DNA of 64,000 nucleotides from Siderastrea siderea (taxonomy: Eukaryota; Cnidaria; Anthozoa; Scleractinia; Rhizangiidae), in assembly GCA_964030785.1 (NCBI GenBank), contig OZ034979.1, forward strand, positions 41,981,484 through 42,045,483, in the 5' to 3' direction. The notes beneath the pieces were generated by a model. The model did not search any database, was not told the DNA's origin, and saw only the letters and a list, made by a program, of their open reading frames with translations. The translations under genes were made by a program, and so were the position numbers. Positions 11,745-32,620 of this stretch are shown here, one piece after another (position 1 is the first letter of the stretch; each line of letters begins with the position of its first letter).

Positions 11745-12750
11745 ATTTTTCTCTGTTGCTTCATGCTTGTGATATGATAAATACTGTTTAGTTAAATTTG
11801 AAAAAGCAACTTTAGAAATAAAGCATATCGTGTTAAAAGAATCCCAACTGGTGAGAGGCTGACACAGTTGAGATTATCAGTCCCAGCTCTCTGTGTCTTT
11901 CTTGTTTAATGTATCATAGAGTCGATAATACTAGGCATGAAAAAGGGCTCCCCGTAAAAACAGAAACGTTTCGCGTTTTTGAGTGTTGACAGACCTAAAG
12001 GAAAATCATCTAATATATAGATTTAGCCAAGCCTAAAAGCGGAGCTCCACATTATTTGGCTGGTACTTATTAATTTATGAAAACACCCTCATTCAAGTTG
12101 TTAAATAAAAAAAGAAAAGGAAAAAATTCATGTCCCCGCTGAGAATGGAACCTCGCTCTCCGACGTGGCAGGCCGGCATGATTCCACTAGGCCACAATTG
12201 AGCCTTATACTTAACGACAACTTTAATAACGATTGAAATCCTTTACTTTCAACGCAGTTAATGTAAGCTCCGTGACTTAGGCTTAAGTATATCTGACTGG
12301 TTTTACAAATCGAATGCCCTGTAAAATAAGTTGAATGCTTTCCCAGTTGTTTGAGTGTTATTTTTACCATTCCGTCCACGGCTTCTAAACCGAGAGGAAC
12401 TGCGTTTTGCGGTTTACGTTAAAAAAGTAAGATGGTTAATTCTAATGTTCCTCGCTTGAGTAGTACTCTTGTTTCTGAGCTGCATAGAAAATATAGTTCA
12501 AGTTCAAATTGTCTTCAGTTCGTTCAAACAAGCACATGATGGCTCCGTTGTGCGAACAGATTACAAACTTGTGTGGATCGTACAGCTTCAATCCACTTTG
12601 AACGACGATTGCAACAATTTTTCAGGAAAAATCACACGCGTGCCGTGGCCCATAAGCGGACAATAATATGGAAGGTTTTTTACCCAAACATTGGTGCTCG
12701 TAGACGTACGTTCACTTTGGAGCAGTTTCATTGATTCATCAGCTTCGCAA
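11745..12750. other. Intergenic, nothing recognised
   Basis: AT-rich sequence between a MITE and a minisatellite. No coding exon with convincing splice sites, no RNA gene and no clear repeat structure were seen. Confidence 0.5.
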
Positions 12751-12754
12751 AGAA

Positions 12755-13685
12755 GGCAAGCAATTCAAGTACGCCAAGCAATTCAAGTAAGCCAAGCAAC
12801 TCAAGCAGGCCAAACAACTCAAGTAAGGCAAGCAACTCGAGTAGGCCAAGCAACTCAAGTAAGCCAAGCACCTCAAGTACGCCAAGCCACTCAAGTAAGG
12901 CAAGCCAACTCAAGTAAGGCAAGCAACTCAAGTAAGCCAAGCCATTCAAGTAAGGCAAGCCAACTCAAGTAAGGCAAGCAACTCAAGTAAGGCAAGCCAA
13001 CTCAAGCAAGCCAAGCCAACTCAAGTAAGGCAAGCAACTCAAGTAAGGCAAGCCAACTCAAGTACGCCAAGCCACTCAGGTAAGGCAAGCAACTCAAGTA
13101 AGGCAAGCGATTCAAGTAAGCCAAGCGATTCAAGTAAGGCAAGCCAACTCAAGTAAGGCAAGCAACTCAAGTAAGGCAAGCAACTCAAGTAAGCCAAGCG
13201 ATTCAAGTAAGCCAAGCCAACTCAAGTAAGGCAAGCAACTCAAGTAAGGCAAGCAACTCAAGTAAGCCAAGGGATTCAAGTAAGGCAAGCAACTCAAGTA
13301 AGCCAAGCGATTCAAGTAAGGCAAGCCAACTCAAGTAAGGCAAGCCAACTCAAGTAAGGCAAGCAACTCAAGTAAGGCAAGCCAACTCAAGTAAGGCAAG
13401 CCAACTCGAGTAAGGCAAGCCAACTCGAGTAAGGCAAGCCAACTCAAGTAAGCCAAGCGATTCAAGTAAGGCAAGCCAACTCAAGTAAGGCAAGCCAACT
13501 CAAGTAAGGCAAGCAACTCAAGTAAGGCAAGCAACTCAAGTAAGGAAAGCCAAGCCAACTCGAGTAAGGCAAGCAACTCAAGTAAGGCAAGCCACTCAAG
13601 TAAGCCCAGGAATTCAAGCAGGCCAAGCACGTCAAGTAAGCTAAACACCTGAAGTAAGCCAAGCAACTAAAGTAAGGCAAGCAAC
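12755..13685 (+). repeat. 18-19-bp minisatellite (~50 units)
   Basis: Tandem array of the unit CAACTCAAGTAAGGCAAG, 18 bp and sometimes 19 with an extra C. Common variants have GCAGGCC, GTAAGCC or GATTC. Because 18 is a multiple of three, parts stay open in several frames as six-residue repeats, but no gene signal surrounds them. Remnants of the same array flank the two transposons to the right, at 14577-14603 and 16247-16256. Confidence 0.92.
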
Positions 13686-13688
13686 TAA

Positions 13689-14576
13689 TGCAGGGTTCAA
13701 TTCTACCTGTTACCATCCCCCCCCCGGGCACTTGCAATTTTTTTCTTACTTGGTGGTCTATTCCCCACCCCCGGGCAAGCAGAAAGAGACAATTCCCCAC
13801 CCCCGGGACTCCTCATCGACCACAAATACGTTGTTTTGTGTTCAAAATTGATTTCCGTACAATAGGACAACCAGATGTTTTGACAAGAACTTAAACGCTT
13901 TTCTAGAGTTTACTGAACGAAGGATATTACATAGTATTAAAAACCATGGACACTGCGTTGAAAAAGAAAACGGAAGAAAAAAGTCCAACCGCACTGGCGG
14001 GTAAGGAAATGTTCTTCACCGCGTGTTTTATTCTAAATATAGCACATGCACAAAAGAGGTCCGGTGAGCAAATTGATGACAGCATTTTAAAGGAGTTTTT
14101 CTTAGCTTGTTTGACACGAACACTGGACTGAGATCTCTGTTTAATATAAAGCCGTGCATCTGTTTCATGCAAATACGCTGAAGAAATATTTCTATGTTTG
14201 TGATGAACGCCATCCATTGGAGTACGCATCAAACGCACCTTCGTTTAACAATTTATAATAAAAGTGCCTTTGAATACAGATTTTAATTTCGAGAGATTAT
14301 TCTTCTCCAACCAGTCTGCTACAAATTCTAGAGATTTTCCCTGGAAATAGGCAGTCTTTTCTACGCGGTCCGACGCCATTGTGTCAACTGAGAAGTGATA
14401 AGCTAGTGACGTGCTTCACAAGAAAAACGAGAAGTTATTTTCGATTTGCCCCGCCCCTCTACCCCCGGGACAAAACCGTTTCAAACAATTCCCCACCCCC
14501 GGACCCCAAGAGCTGGACTTGTCCCGGGGGTTGCCCGGGGGGGGGGGGGTGGTAACAGGTAAAATTGAACCATGCG
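13689..14576. mobile_element. TAA-flanked MITE inserted in minisatellite (Harbinger-like)
   Basis: An 888-bp element with terminal repeats TGCAGGGTTCAATTCTACCT on the left and CGCATGGTTCAATTTTACCT reversed from the right. Both continue as GTTACCA and a C-run. TAA flanks both sides (13686-13688 and 14577-14579). Removing the element and one TAA restores AACTAAAGTAAGGCAAG, which matches the neighbouring 18-bp unit exactly. That makes the boundaries unusually secure. There is no intact coding region. The TAA duplication suggests PIF/Harbinger. Confidence 0.82.
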
Positions 14577-14607
14577 TAAAGTAAGGCAAGCCCCCCAAGC
14601 AAGTTAA

Positions 14608-16242
14608 GAGTGACTTTCAGTAAACATAGACCATTAGGCGGCAGAAGTTGAAAAATCGATTTCTTTCATATTTTGCACATAAAAAGGTATTGGTAAAACT
14701 AGAAACCTGATGTGGTTCGTTTTCCACAGAAGCGCTTCATTTTCGAAAAAAAAAACGGGGAAATCGATTCTCGGGTTTGGGAGGTGAAAATCACAGGAAA
14801 TTAATCTTCGAAATCAGTACTATAAACTTGCATCGCGCTGGTAAACTAAAGTGCGGAAAAAAAGATAGCCACTTCTTATTAACAGAACAAGTCTTTTTCA
14901 TTAACTAGACAGTTACAAAACAGCAGTAGCGAAATTTAATGAGCACAAACAATTCCAAACTGAAAGGCAGGTTCTGATGTTCACGTAGAAACTGATGTGG
15001 AACCTAACTTCTGTGAAATTATTTAACATGTGCCATAACTCCAATCCTCGTTCAATAGACAGTAGAAACTTTGAACTAAACTATACCTTGAAACTGGCTT
15101 GGGTTATCCATGCTGCTGTCTATGGGAAGACATGTAACAGAGCGAATTTTAACTAACGGGGCTTAATGAAGTTCAACTTTGCCGCATACCGACATACACC
15201 AAAATTTCCGTGTTAAGCGACACAATCTCTCTTTTCTTCGTCGTTGCTTGATACTTGATGATGGCTTCAAACTAAAATGTTCGGTTGATCTCAAAAAAGG
15301 TAGAGGAAAAAGAAAAAGTTGAACGGTATTGGTGTTTATATGGTTGTGAGCTCTCTTTGCAAACCACTAGAAAACGTGACATCTATTATGCTACACATGT
15401 GACATCATATACCCAAATGTGGTTAAACAATTTAGTCACTGTATTTGGTAACGCAATGCAAACAAATGTATAAAGAAAATTTGCACACGAAGGAACAGAA
15501 GTTTGGAAACCTGAAAATCGCCCATTTCGGGCTTTTTGCCCCCTGTTTTTGGAACGCAAAAGAATGTTAAAGCTGGAAATTAACAAGAATGAAGTAGAGC
15601 GAGCCCGTTTGGTTAAAGAAGCAAATTTTCCCGTGTTTTTGTGTACTGCAAAATTCAACTTCACTAAGCCCCATTTGTTAAAACTTTGCTGAGTTCGAAG
15701 TGGCCGCAAACAAAATAGCATGGACAACCCAAGCCAGTTTCAAGGTATGGTTTATTTCAATGTTTGTGCTGTCTATTGAATGAGGATTGAGACCATTTAG
15801 AATTATGGCACAAGTTAAATTATTTGACAGAAGTTAGGTTCCAAATCAGTTTCTACGTGATCATCAAAACCTACCTTTTAGTTTGGAATTGTTTGTGTTC
15901 AGTACATTTCGCTACTGCTGTTTCACAACTGTCTAGTTAATTGAAAAAAGACTTGTTCTGTCGATAGAAAGTGCCTATCTTTTTCTCTGCGCTTTAGTTT
16001 ACCAGCGCGATGCAAGTTTATAGTACTGATTTTGAAGATTAATTTCCTGTGATTTTGACCTCCCAAACCTGAGAATCGATTTCCTCGTTTTTTTCGAAAA
16101 TAAAGCGCTTCTGGCGAAAACGAACCACATCAGGTTTCTAGCTTTACCAACACCTAATTATATGCAAAATACGAAAGAAATCGATTTTTTCAACTACTGC
16201 CGCGAAATTGAGATATTGCTTGATTTTTATTGAAAGTCGCCC
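14608..16242. mobile_element. TTAA-flanked foldback element with ~600-bp arms
   Basis: A 1635-bp element whose left and right halves are imperfect inverted copies over roughly 600 bp each. Both contain TCGATTTCTTTC, AGAAACCTGATGTGGTTCGT (reversed on the right), TTACCAGCGCGATG-type sequence and GGGGCTTA. The termini are GAGTGACTTTCA and GGGCGACTTTCA, bordered by TTAA (14604-14607 and 16243-16246). It sits in leftover 18-bp minisatellite sequence. No transposase gene is visible. Confidence 0.8.
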
Positions 16243-16293
16243 TTAAGTAACTCAAGTAAATTGGTACATAATAATAAGTGTAAGCTAAGAAAT

Positions 16294-16378
16294 ATATCGG
16301 TACACTATAATGCCTCGGTACACTATAATGCCCCAGTACACTATAATGCCCCGGAAGTCGCCCCGGTACACTATAATG
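16294..16378 (+). repeat. Short tandem repeat, ~17-bp unit
   Basis: Four copies of GGTACACTATAATGCC or close variants, one separated from the others by GGAAGTCGCCCC. Confidence 0.8.
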
Positions 16379-17277
16379 TATCATATATGAGGTACTGGTA
16401 CCTACCTGCTGAGCAAATTTGGTAACCTATCAAGCCAAGAAATTTTGGTAGTGACGTAATAGTCACGTGACCGTCCGTCCGTCTGCACCAGAGGGTCACC
16501 AATCTGACGTGGCACGCACTTGAGATAACCCTGTACTGTATCAAGCGTTTTTGGCGCATGGTGAACCGCGTTTTAGCAAAGACAACAAAAGTCAAAAACA
16601 ATTTTATTAATAGAAAGAAGAAGTTCAAAAGAATACTCAGTTGTCTTTTTGGTGAAAGGCGAAAAGTTCAAGTTACGAATTTGCCTTCGAGGACTTCATC
16701 TTTGTTGTCGGTTCTGCTGCGATCTCGGGGGCACAACGCTTGAGTTCGCAGCATTTCGCAGCAGTCCCAACGCCAGATATAGCAGAGCTAGTGACTTCTA
16801 GTTTTGTCTGTCCACAACCATGGTTTTTGCGGCGGTGCGAACACATTTTCCCGGAAAAACACCAGCATTTTCATGTCGATAGGCATCTTGTCATGGGAAA
16901 ACAAATAAGTGATAAAATTAACTTAAAATTTAAACCATTAACCAACAAAATTGTAACGGTTGGGTACTAGAGGTTCCAACAGTGATTCGACTGGGCACAC
17001 ACCGTCTTAGCGTTAAGGTGGAGAGATTCAAGGCCAAAACAGAAAGACAAAACTTTTTTGGAAAAACCTTCATGTCTGTCTTCGGTGTCCGTATTAACGA
17101 GGTTCGATTGCAATAGGATGAGATACAGTCAAACCTCTTTCAATACAGACACTTAAGAGACATTCATAGGTGAGTGTCCGGATTACGAAGGTGTTCGTAT
17201 CAAAAAAGTAAATTTTATGTGAATCTCAGAATCTTGATCTCTTTCCAGCTTTCGGACCAAGCGAACTGTGGCTCAAC

Positions 17278-17521
17278 TGTCCATAACAGAGAGGTGTCCG
17301 TATTATACTAAAGAGCTGGCCGTATTGTACTAGAACGATGTGGTATTATACTAGAGAGTTATCCGTATTATACTTGATATGTGTCCGTACTATAGCAGAG
17401 AAGTGTCCGTATTATACTAGAGAGGAGTCCGTATCATACTAGAGAGGTGTCCGTATTATACTAGAGATGTGTCCTTATTATACTAGAGAGGTGTCCGTAT
17501 CATGCTAGAGAGGTGTCCATA
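17278..17521 (+). repeat. 22-bp minisatellite, left part
   Basis: Tandem units of GTGTCCGTATTATACTAGAG plus AG with point changes. The same array resumes at 18000-18165. It is split by the TA-flanked element 17522-17997. Confidence 0.88.
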
Positions 17522-17997
17522 CACTCTTTTTTTGTATGTGAGAGTGTCGTTTTTCCGGCCCAGGCTGATTATTCTTTTTTTCCTGCCGATTTTAGGCTGA
17601 AAATATTCTTGTATTATTCTTATTTTGCTAGTTTTGTTATTTAAAAAAGAAAGAATTTATCATGAGACTTTTTGCGGTTTAGCTCATTTCTTTTGTGCTG
17701 TATACTGTACATATGTATTACACGTACCGTTCATCGAACTGTCATTAGCACTGAACATTTGGCTATAGCTAGTGCAGGTTTTTTCGTTTTGTTGGCTAGT
17801 TTTGTCGTTTAGAAAAAGGAATAATTTTATACGGTTAACTTCAAAACATATCATTGTACTGTATTTACAAATTTTCAACACAAAATTATATCCTTTTCAA
17901 AATCTCAGCCTCGGGTTTATTCTTAAAATATTCTTACAATTTCGCAAATTTCAGCCTCGATATTCTTATTAAATATATTCTTATATAAAAAGGAGTG
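17522..17997. mobile_element. TA-flanked MITE inside 22-bp minisatellite
   Basis: A 476-bp element with ends CACTCTTTTTTTGTAT and, reversed, CACTCCTTTTTATAT, flanked by TA at 17520-17521 and 17998-17999. Excision with one TA gives GTGTCCATATTATACTAG, the register of the surrounding array. The interior is AT-rich with TATTCTTA words. It is probably a Tc1/mariner-type non-autonomous element. Confidence 0.78.
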
Positions 17998-17999
17998 TA

Positions 18000-18165
18000 T
18001 TATACTAGAGAGGTGTCCGAATCATACTAGAGAGGTGTCCGTACTATACTATCCTGAGAGGTGTCCTCATTACACTATAGAGGTGTCCATATTATACTAG
18101 AGAGGTGTCCATACTAAAATGTGTCCGTATTGCTCCAGAGAGATGTCGTATTATACTAGAGATGT
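18000..18165 (+). repeat. 22-bp minisatellite, right part
   Basis: Continuation of the GTGTCC..TATACTAGAGAG array after the inserted element. The units become more degenerate towards the right. Confidence 0.85.
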
Positions 18166-18393
18166 GAAGGTGAGGAGAGTTTCAACCGTGGTTCAGTTTT
18201 ATATTTTTCTTTCTTTGGCGTATTTGCTCAGGTTTCAAAATATTATTATTCATCCTTTCCCGGAAAGAGGATACAGCATCCGGTTAGTTTCTACGAAATG
18301 TTTAACTATTGATCCGCGGCAAGTGGTTGTTACCAGTATCAATGTTGCCTAGAAACTTAAGGGTCATACTGCCTCCTAAATAAGTCAATTTAA

Positions 18394-18599
18394 CCCTTTC
18401 ACTCCCAAAGTCAGTTATAGAGACATTAAGGTGATTTTAACTTCTGAACCTGTGGACGAAATCCTATGGTGCGATCATTCAAATGAAACCTCGTCAGCAT
18501 TACTTTCACATGATACTATTTATATTTAAGTTTTTTTTTTTATTGAAATTTGAGATTTGTCTTGAATTTTGATTTTAGGCACTCCTGGGAGTGAACGGG
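18394..18599. mobile_element. TTAA-flanked 206-bp MITE
   Basis: Terminal inverted repeats CCCTTTCACTCCCA and, reversed, CCCGTTCACTCCCA, flanked by TTAA at 18390-18393 and 18600-18603. It contains a segment (GAAATCCTATGGTGC, CATTCAAATGAAA) related to repeats at 5735-5875 and 38160-38260. Confidence 0.75.
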
Positions 18600-18603
18600 T
18601 TAA

Positions 18604-20269
18604 TAAATCCTCGTTCTTTTTGTCCAATCAGAAAAGAGCTTGGGCTCTACTCACTTTTACGGTGATGCTCGACTTAGTTTCACGGGCTGGCAACCGCGTT
18701 CCCAATGTTGTAAAGTAGTCGAATTGGAAAATAAATTTGAGGGAGAGAGGTGACAAGATATTTCACACTCGTCTGCTACAAATATCTTACCATTTTATTG
18801 ATGACTATTTCACAATTCAAATGTTTTGCCACGTTTATAAGTCATTGTGCGAACCTGGAACTTTGTTCTTCTTCGAGTTGGCTTGGGAGAGGGCAGCATA
18901 ATAATAATGTTCTATTATTACCTTTTATCAGCGATTGATGTTCAACTATTTCATACAAGTTGAAGGGTAAGCCCTATGAGAGGATTTTAATTTTGTTACA
19001 CAATCTTGTTAATGCAACGTCGATTTCAAAGAAATGTGTCAATTGCTCGAGTTACTTAGTAAAAAACGACGCGTGATGAAAACGTAGCTGGTTACGAAAA
19101 TTCTTAGAAGCTGTGCGGACGTGCTAATCACGAGTCACAAGACTTCAAAGAACGACAAACTGATAAACCAGTCAAACGTTAATGACGTGGAAATCAATTT
19201 GCTATAAAGGTAACTCAAAGAAAATCAAGAAACCGCCCCAAATCAGTTACCACTTGCAGTAGCGCTGCGAACGAAAAGCTAAACAAGTGAGACGGGCGCA
19301 CTGATTTTCATTCACCTTTAATTTCATTTAAGTAACAGGCTATTTAGCCTTGCTATACCGCCATGGCTCCTCTAGGAGAAGAGAAATGGAGAGAGTAAAT
19401 TAGTCAGGAGAAACCAGTGCAAGGAAAAACATGGAAATAAATTTAGGCGGGACGAGGGTGACCATTTTAATAGACCGGAGAGCCATTAAGCCCCTTCCTC
19501 GAATCTCCATCGAACAGGGGGAGTACAGCTGTGTTCAAACTGCAGGTCGGTTTTACAAATGAAAACGGGTTTTGTTTGCATTTGGCCTCAGTTTACTCAA
19601 AAAGAATTTCGGAAACGGTGTAGTTGACGTGCAGAGAAGCGGTGATCGAAATATTAAACGTATTAAAAAAAAGAACTCTTTCAGGAGTGAAATATGTTGT
19701 ACTGCTATTAATTGGCTGTCCAATTTTTGTTTTTTCATGGTGGGGGAGGCAGAAGAGGGGATGGGGTATTGACCTTTCACTGTTTCTTTTCATCACATTA
19801 CATTTTCAAATACGAACAGTACATGAAAGGAAGGACTGCTACAGAACCGCTTGATGTTACAGTTTCTTGTTAATACAATGTCAGCTAAAACAAATTCTCC
19901 TTTCTGTAGTTCACTACTAACAAAACGAAAACGGTGAAGAATTTCCTGGAAAATGGGGATGATGTTAACAAGTACGGCCCGTCGCGGAAGTGCTGAAAAG
20001 AGAAACTAGAAAATGACGACAAGTAGAAATCGGGTGATATGAAAGGATGATCCGACTGAATTCCTACATTTTAGTTATTTAGTATACACACTTGGGAATT
20101 AGTTTACATAATATTAACACAACTCGATTAGGCGTTTCCACAATTCAGTGTAGTGTTGAATCTCTATAAGTTATATGTTATGTACATATTAGGGCCAGAA
20201 ATATTTTTCGGAGAAATTTCTTTATACACGAACGCTCTTTTGCCTTTTGGATTGAACTATAAAATATAT
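18604..20269. other. Intergenic, nothing recognised
   Basis: Sequence 3' of the SOCS gene with no supported exon, RNA gene or clear repeat. The SOCS 3' untranslated region should occupy its right-hand end. Confidence 0.5.
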
Positions 20270-20842
20270 TTACATGGGATATGGGTACTGTGATAAATAA
20301 AATTTTACTGGATGCGTTACGGATAATTCCTGGTGGCTTGCACCGGTGACACGTTGACGGTTCAAAACTCTCCGACACAAATGTTGAAGACTGGAAACCT
20401 CCTTATACAGTGGACTCCACAACAGAAATATTGCTTTTTCAGTCTCGTCCGATTCCACCGGAGTTGCTTGCCCATTCTGCTGTAAAATTTTTCTTGAAAC
20501 CAGCACGTAGTAAAAAATCATCTTTACCACACAGTCAAATCTTGGCGGGGACCGATGCTCAAATTCTTCGCTTCTCTGCCTTGGCAAAGTGTCCTGTTTG
20601 TCCAGAGAAAATAAACCCTCGCAGAAAATTATTCTGACGTTTGTTATCCCAGTAGCTGTAACAACTGTTATGGTAAAAAGATGTCTCGAATCTGAACTGT
20701 CGCGAACTAGAAACTTCCCAACGGGTTGATCGCGAAGTAAGGATTTCGCTTTGATTCCAGTTATTGCTCCCCAATAAAATCCACTCTGCTGCAACTTTTT
20801 AATTACGGGAGCTAAAGATACTGCGTTGACTACTGCGCTCAT
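20270..20842 (-). CDS. SOCS: SOCS-family protein (SH2 + SOCS box), intronless
   Basis: A single open frame of 190 residues from ATG 20842 to TAA at 20270-20272. Suppressors of cytokine signalling bind phosphotyrosine receptors or kinases through SH2 and recruit Elongin B/C-Cullin5 ubiquitin ligase through the SOCS box. An SH2 domain starts near residue 22 (FYWGAITG) with the phosphotyrosine-binding motif FLVRDSS at 44-50. The C-terminal SOCS box has a BC-box LQHLCRRVL at 152-160 and a Cul5-box-like stretch ending KFYLSQYPYPM. The length matches short CIS/SOCS1-3-type members, which also have one coding exon. The N-terminal region before SH2 is very short, with no evident kinase inhibitory region. 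The exact orthologue is uncertain. Confidence 0.92.
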   Translation of the reverse strand: MSAVVNAVSLAPVIKKLQQSGFYWGAITGIKAKSLLRDQPVGKFLVRDSSDSRHLFTITVVTATGITNVRIIFCEGLFSLDKQDTLPRQRSEEFEHRSPPRFDCVVKMIFYYVLVSRKILQQNGQATPVESDETEKAIFLLWSPLYKEVSSLQHLCRRVLNRQRVTGASHQELSVTHPVKFYLSQYPYPM

Positions 20843-23093
20843 CGAATGTTAGATTGTGTACCAGTGTTGTCTGCACTCGCCTCGCAGCCCTCACAACATC
20901 ACTGTTTATAAGGAAATGTTTGTGCTCCGTGTTTCTGGTTTATAGACATTTTTATGCGCTCGCTAATTCCTTGAAATTAGTGGTGTGCTAGCTATGAAAG
21001 CTTCTGGTACGTTTTGTTTCGTATATGTTATTTATGCGTCTATTTATACCCGATTGACAAATGTTTTCCGGGAAAACGTGCAACCGCCACCGGCATTTTT
21101 AACCACATTTCTTAGAAAACCGGAAGTGATGCTCCGAGCTTAGCCTGACGAACTTTCTCGGAAAGGCAAAGCATAAATTACTGAAAGTTGATCAATTTCA
21201 CCCCTAAATCAACCCGCCCCTAAATAAGATAAAATATATTTTGAATTTACATTGAAAGAGAAAAAGGTTGAGATTTCCATCTACAATTTTCAGCCGATAT
21301 GAAAGCGGAAATAATGGCTTTGAACTTGGCTTACTTGGACTTCCCAAGCGGAAGTTGGAGAGAATCGCACAAAAGGCCTCATCCTTTACATTTCTGTTCT
21401 TTTTCTTATTTCAATTCGTTAACCATAACTGTATTTCAAGGAAACTAGAAAAAATAAAACAGAGCAAACTTATAAAAAAATTGGGATGTGATGTACAAGT
21501 TTCTTTGAAAATGGGATGAAAGTTACCACTACAAAACGTGAAAGGAATGTTTTAAATCATCTTAGGCAACTTTAACGAGCTGAAACACCAACGCTTGTGA
21601 CGTTTTGTGTTGCAATGTTTTCTTAGCAAAGCACGTACAACAAATTAGAAACAGGGGACGATTAATTAAATCTTTCAAACTCCATATCCTGCGTCTTCAA
21701 AGTTCCTCTCTTAAATGTATTATACATAACGCTACTCACTGATTATCGCGTCCAATCATGCATGAAATTGCAGGAAAGTAATAATTTATTCAGTTTTCCT
21801 AGAAAAAAATAATTGAGATCTAAACAGTACAGGGGGTTTCCGAGAAACCATTACATAGTTAAGCCTAGTACGGTAGGGGTTGGGAGAAAAGGACTGTAGA
21901 CCTAATCTCTATACGACAGGCAGCCCAAGCTTAGGCTGTGAAAGCGGCGCCTTGCGCCTGTGTTGCCTGTTTTCAGGGGGACATTGTGGCTGTTACGCTT
22001 TCCGCTTCTGTTTTGGCCTTATTTTTCCTTGTTAGAGAAAATCAGGCTTGACGAAGGCAGTAGAATCCTAGGCAATGGTCAAATCATGCTAAAATTTTCA
22101 ATAAGGGTTTGTAAAATGCCAGAGATACGAAAGATTATAATTTAATAGTTCAGCAAAAAAGCCTGTATCTCGACTGTGGTGCTTTTTCTGTGTTCTTTTC
22201 GCTAATTTAAATTTTACCTGTGACGTACCGCCCTAAACTATTTAGGGGCCCAAAAAAGCGTTCGAACAATTTGAGTTATTTTTATCTTGAAATCTTGCGT
22301 TTCCTATTCTCCTCTTTCAGTTTTATCCCTCGCATAACGCCTTTTCCGTTTCCCCCCTCCTTGAATCTGACCCCTAGCTGGCACATACCTCATTCTTTAG
22401 GCTTCCTCGCTACAGTCATTTGAATACTCTTTTCCCGTTATTCCTTTTATTTAATTGTACTTGTGTGGTAAATAAACTAAACATAACAGAATAAAATGCC
22501 GCTATCACAGCGTGAGAGCAGGTTTCTATCCTGTTCCAGGTGTCCAGGTTGGTAGCGAGCAGCGGCCCTGTACTATACCGCTTTTCTGCGCATGGTGTGT
22601 TTTAATTAATTTTTTTGGTTATTTATTTATTCATTCTATTAATTTGCGTACTATCTTTCCTTTGCTATCCTTAATTTGAACCGACCCGAAACAGGGAACC
22701 CAACATGACACAGAAAGAACAAGCTGTTACCAGTATTAAGCTATTTATCCGATGCAAGCCGAAGAAAAGCACTTGAAAATTTGGGTAACTTTTTACGAGT
22801 CGAAATCCGTTTTCATTCCTGCCTTCCAAAGCCAAAGAAAATTCACTTCAATTCACAAGTATAGTAATTTTGGAGTCTTTTTGAAAAATGTTTTCCATTT
22901 CCGTTGATGCAACATTTTGAGATTTTTAGGAGTTTACAGTGACGCCTAAGACAGCTGACACGGTTTCTTCACTGAGGGATTTCAAAAAGTGTGAATACCA
23001 TCATTTGACATCAGTCGAGATCTCAAACCTCAAGGGAGAAAAATATATATCACAAAAGAAATCACTGTTATCTGATTCGCATTGTGATCCTTC
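20843..23093. other. Intergenic, nothing recognised
   Basis: Holds the SOCS upstream region on the right-hand side of that gene and the 3' flank of POMGNT1-like copy B. No further exon, RNA gene or well-bounded repeat could be supported. Confidence 0.45.
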
Positions 23094-32051
<8,958 letters not shown>

Positions 32052-32518
32052 GGTTGTTTTGCGCTCAACTCTCAGAACTGTCCCAGACAAAGGGATTTGA
32101 ATTTCATATTTGGAGAGTTTTGAATTCGAGTCTTTTCTTGTCTTCATCACATTTTCCGATACTCTTTTCTGGCTTCTTTTGTCGGATCAAGAGAGCTGAT
32201 AAGCGACCTTCGGAGGTAATTGTTGTTCAACGTTGGAAAGAGCAATTTGCCTTGATGATGTGGACCCGCCGAGAACTGTAAATGGACGATGGGTTCGGAC
32301 ACGTGAAACATGCGGAGAATTGAATTTTTCCGGAGACCTCCTGGTATCCAAGGTTACGTGTTTTGACTCACCGGATCAACTTTTGAACAAAAAGGCAAAT
32401 GTTTAGGTTTGACATTTTTCTTTTTTGACAGTTTATGTTCGAAGAACATTTTTCTTTCGGACATTTTCACTTTGTACATAAATCTTTCGGACATTTCTTT
32501 GGCTTATTATTCAGTATT

Positions 32519-32620
32519 ATTATTTCGAATAATTTTGTTGATCCCTGCATAAATTATTTCGAATAATTTTGTTGATCCCTGCATAAATTATTTCGAATAA
32601 TTTTGTTGATCCCTGCATAA
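32519..32620 (+). repeat. 34-bp unit x3 tandem repeat
   Basis: Three identical copies of a 34-bp unit that begins with the palindrome ATTATTTCGAATAAT and continues TTTGTTGATCCCTGCATAA. It lies about 0.5 kb upstream of the copy B start codon. Confidence 0.93.

Noticed and set aside
12691..13800. Several open frames with six-residue repeats on both strands
   Set aside because: They are by-products of an 18-bp tandem array, open in several frames at once, with low-complexity composition.
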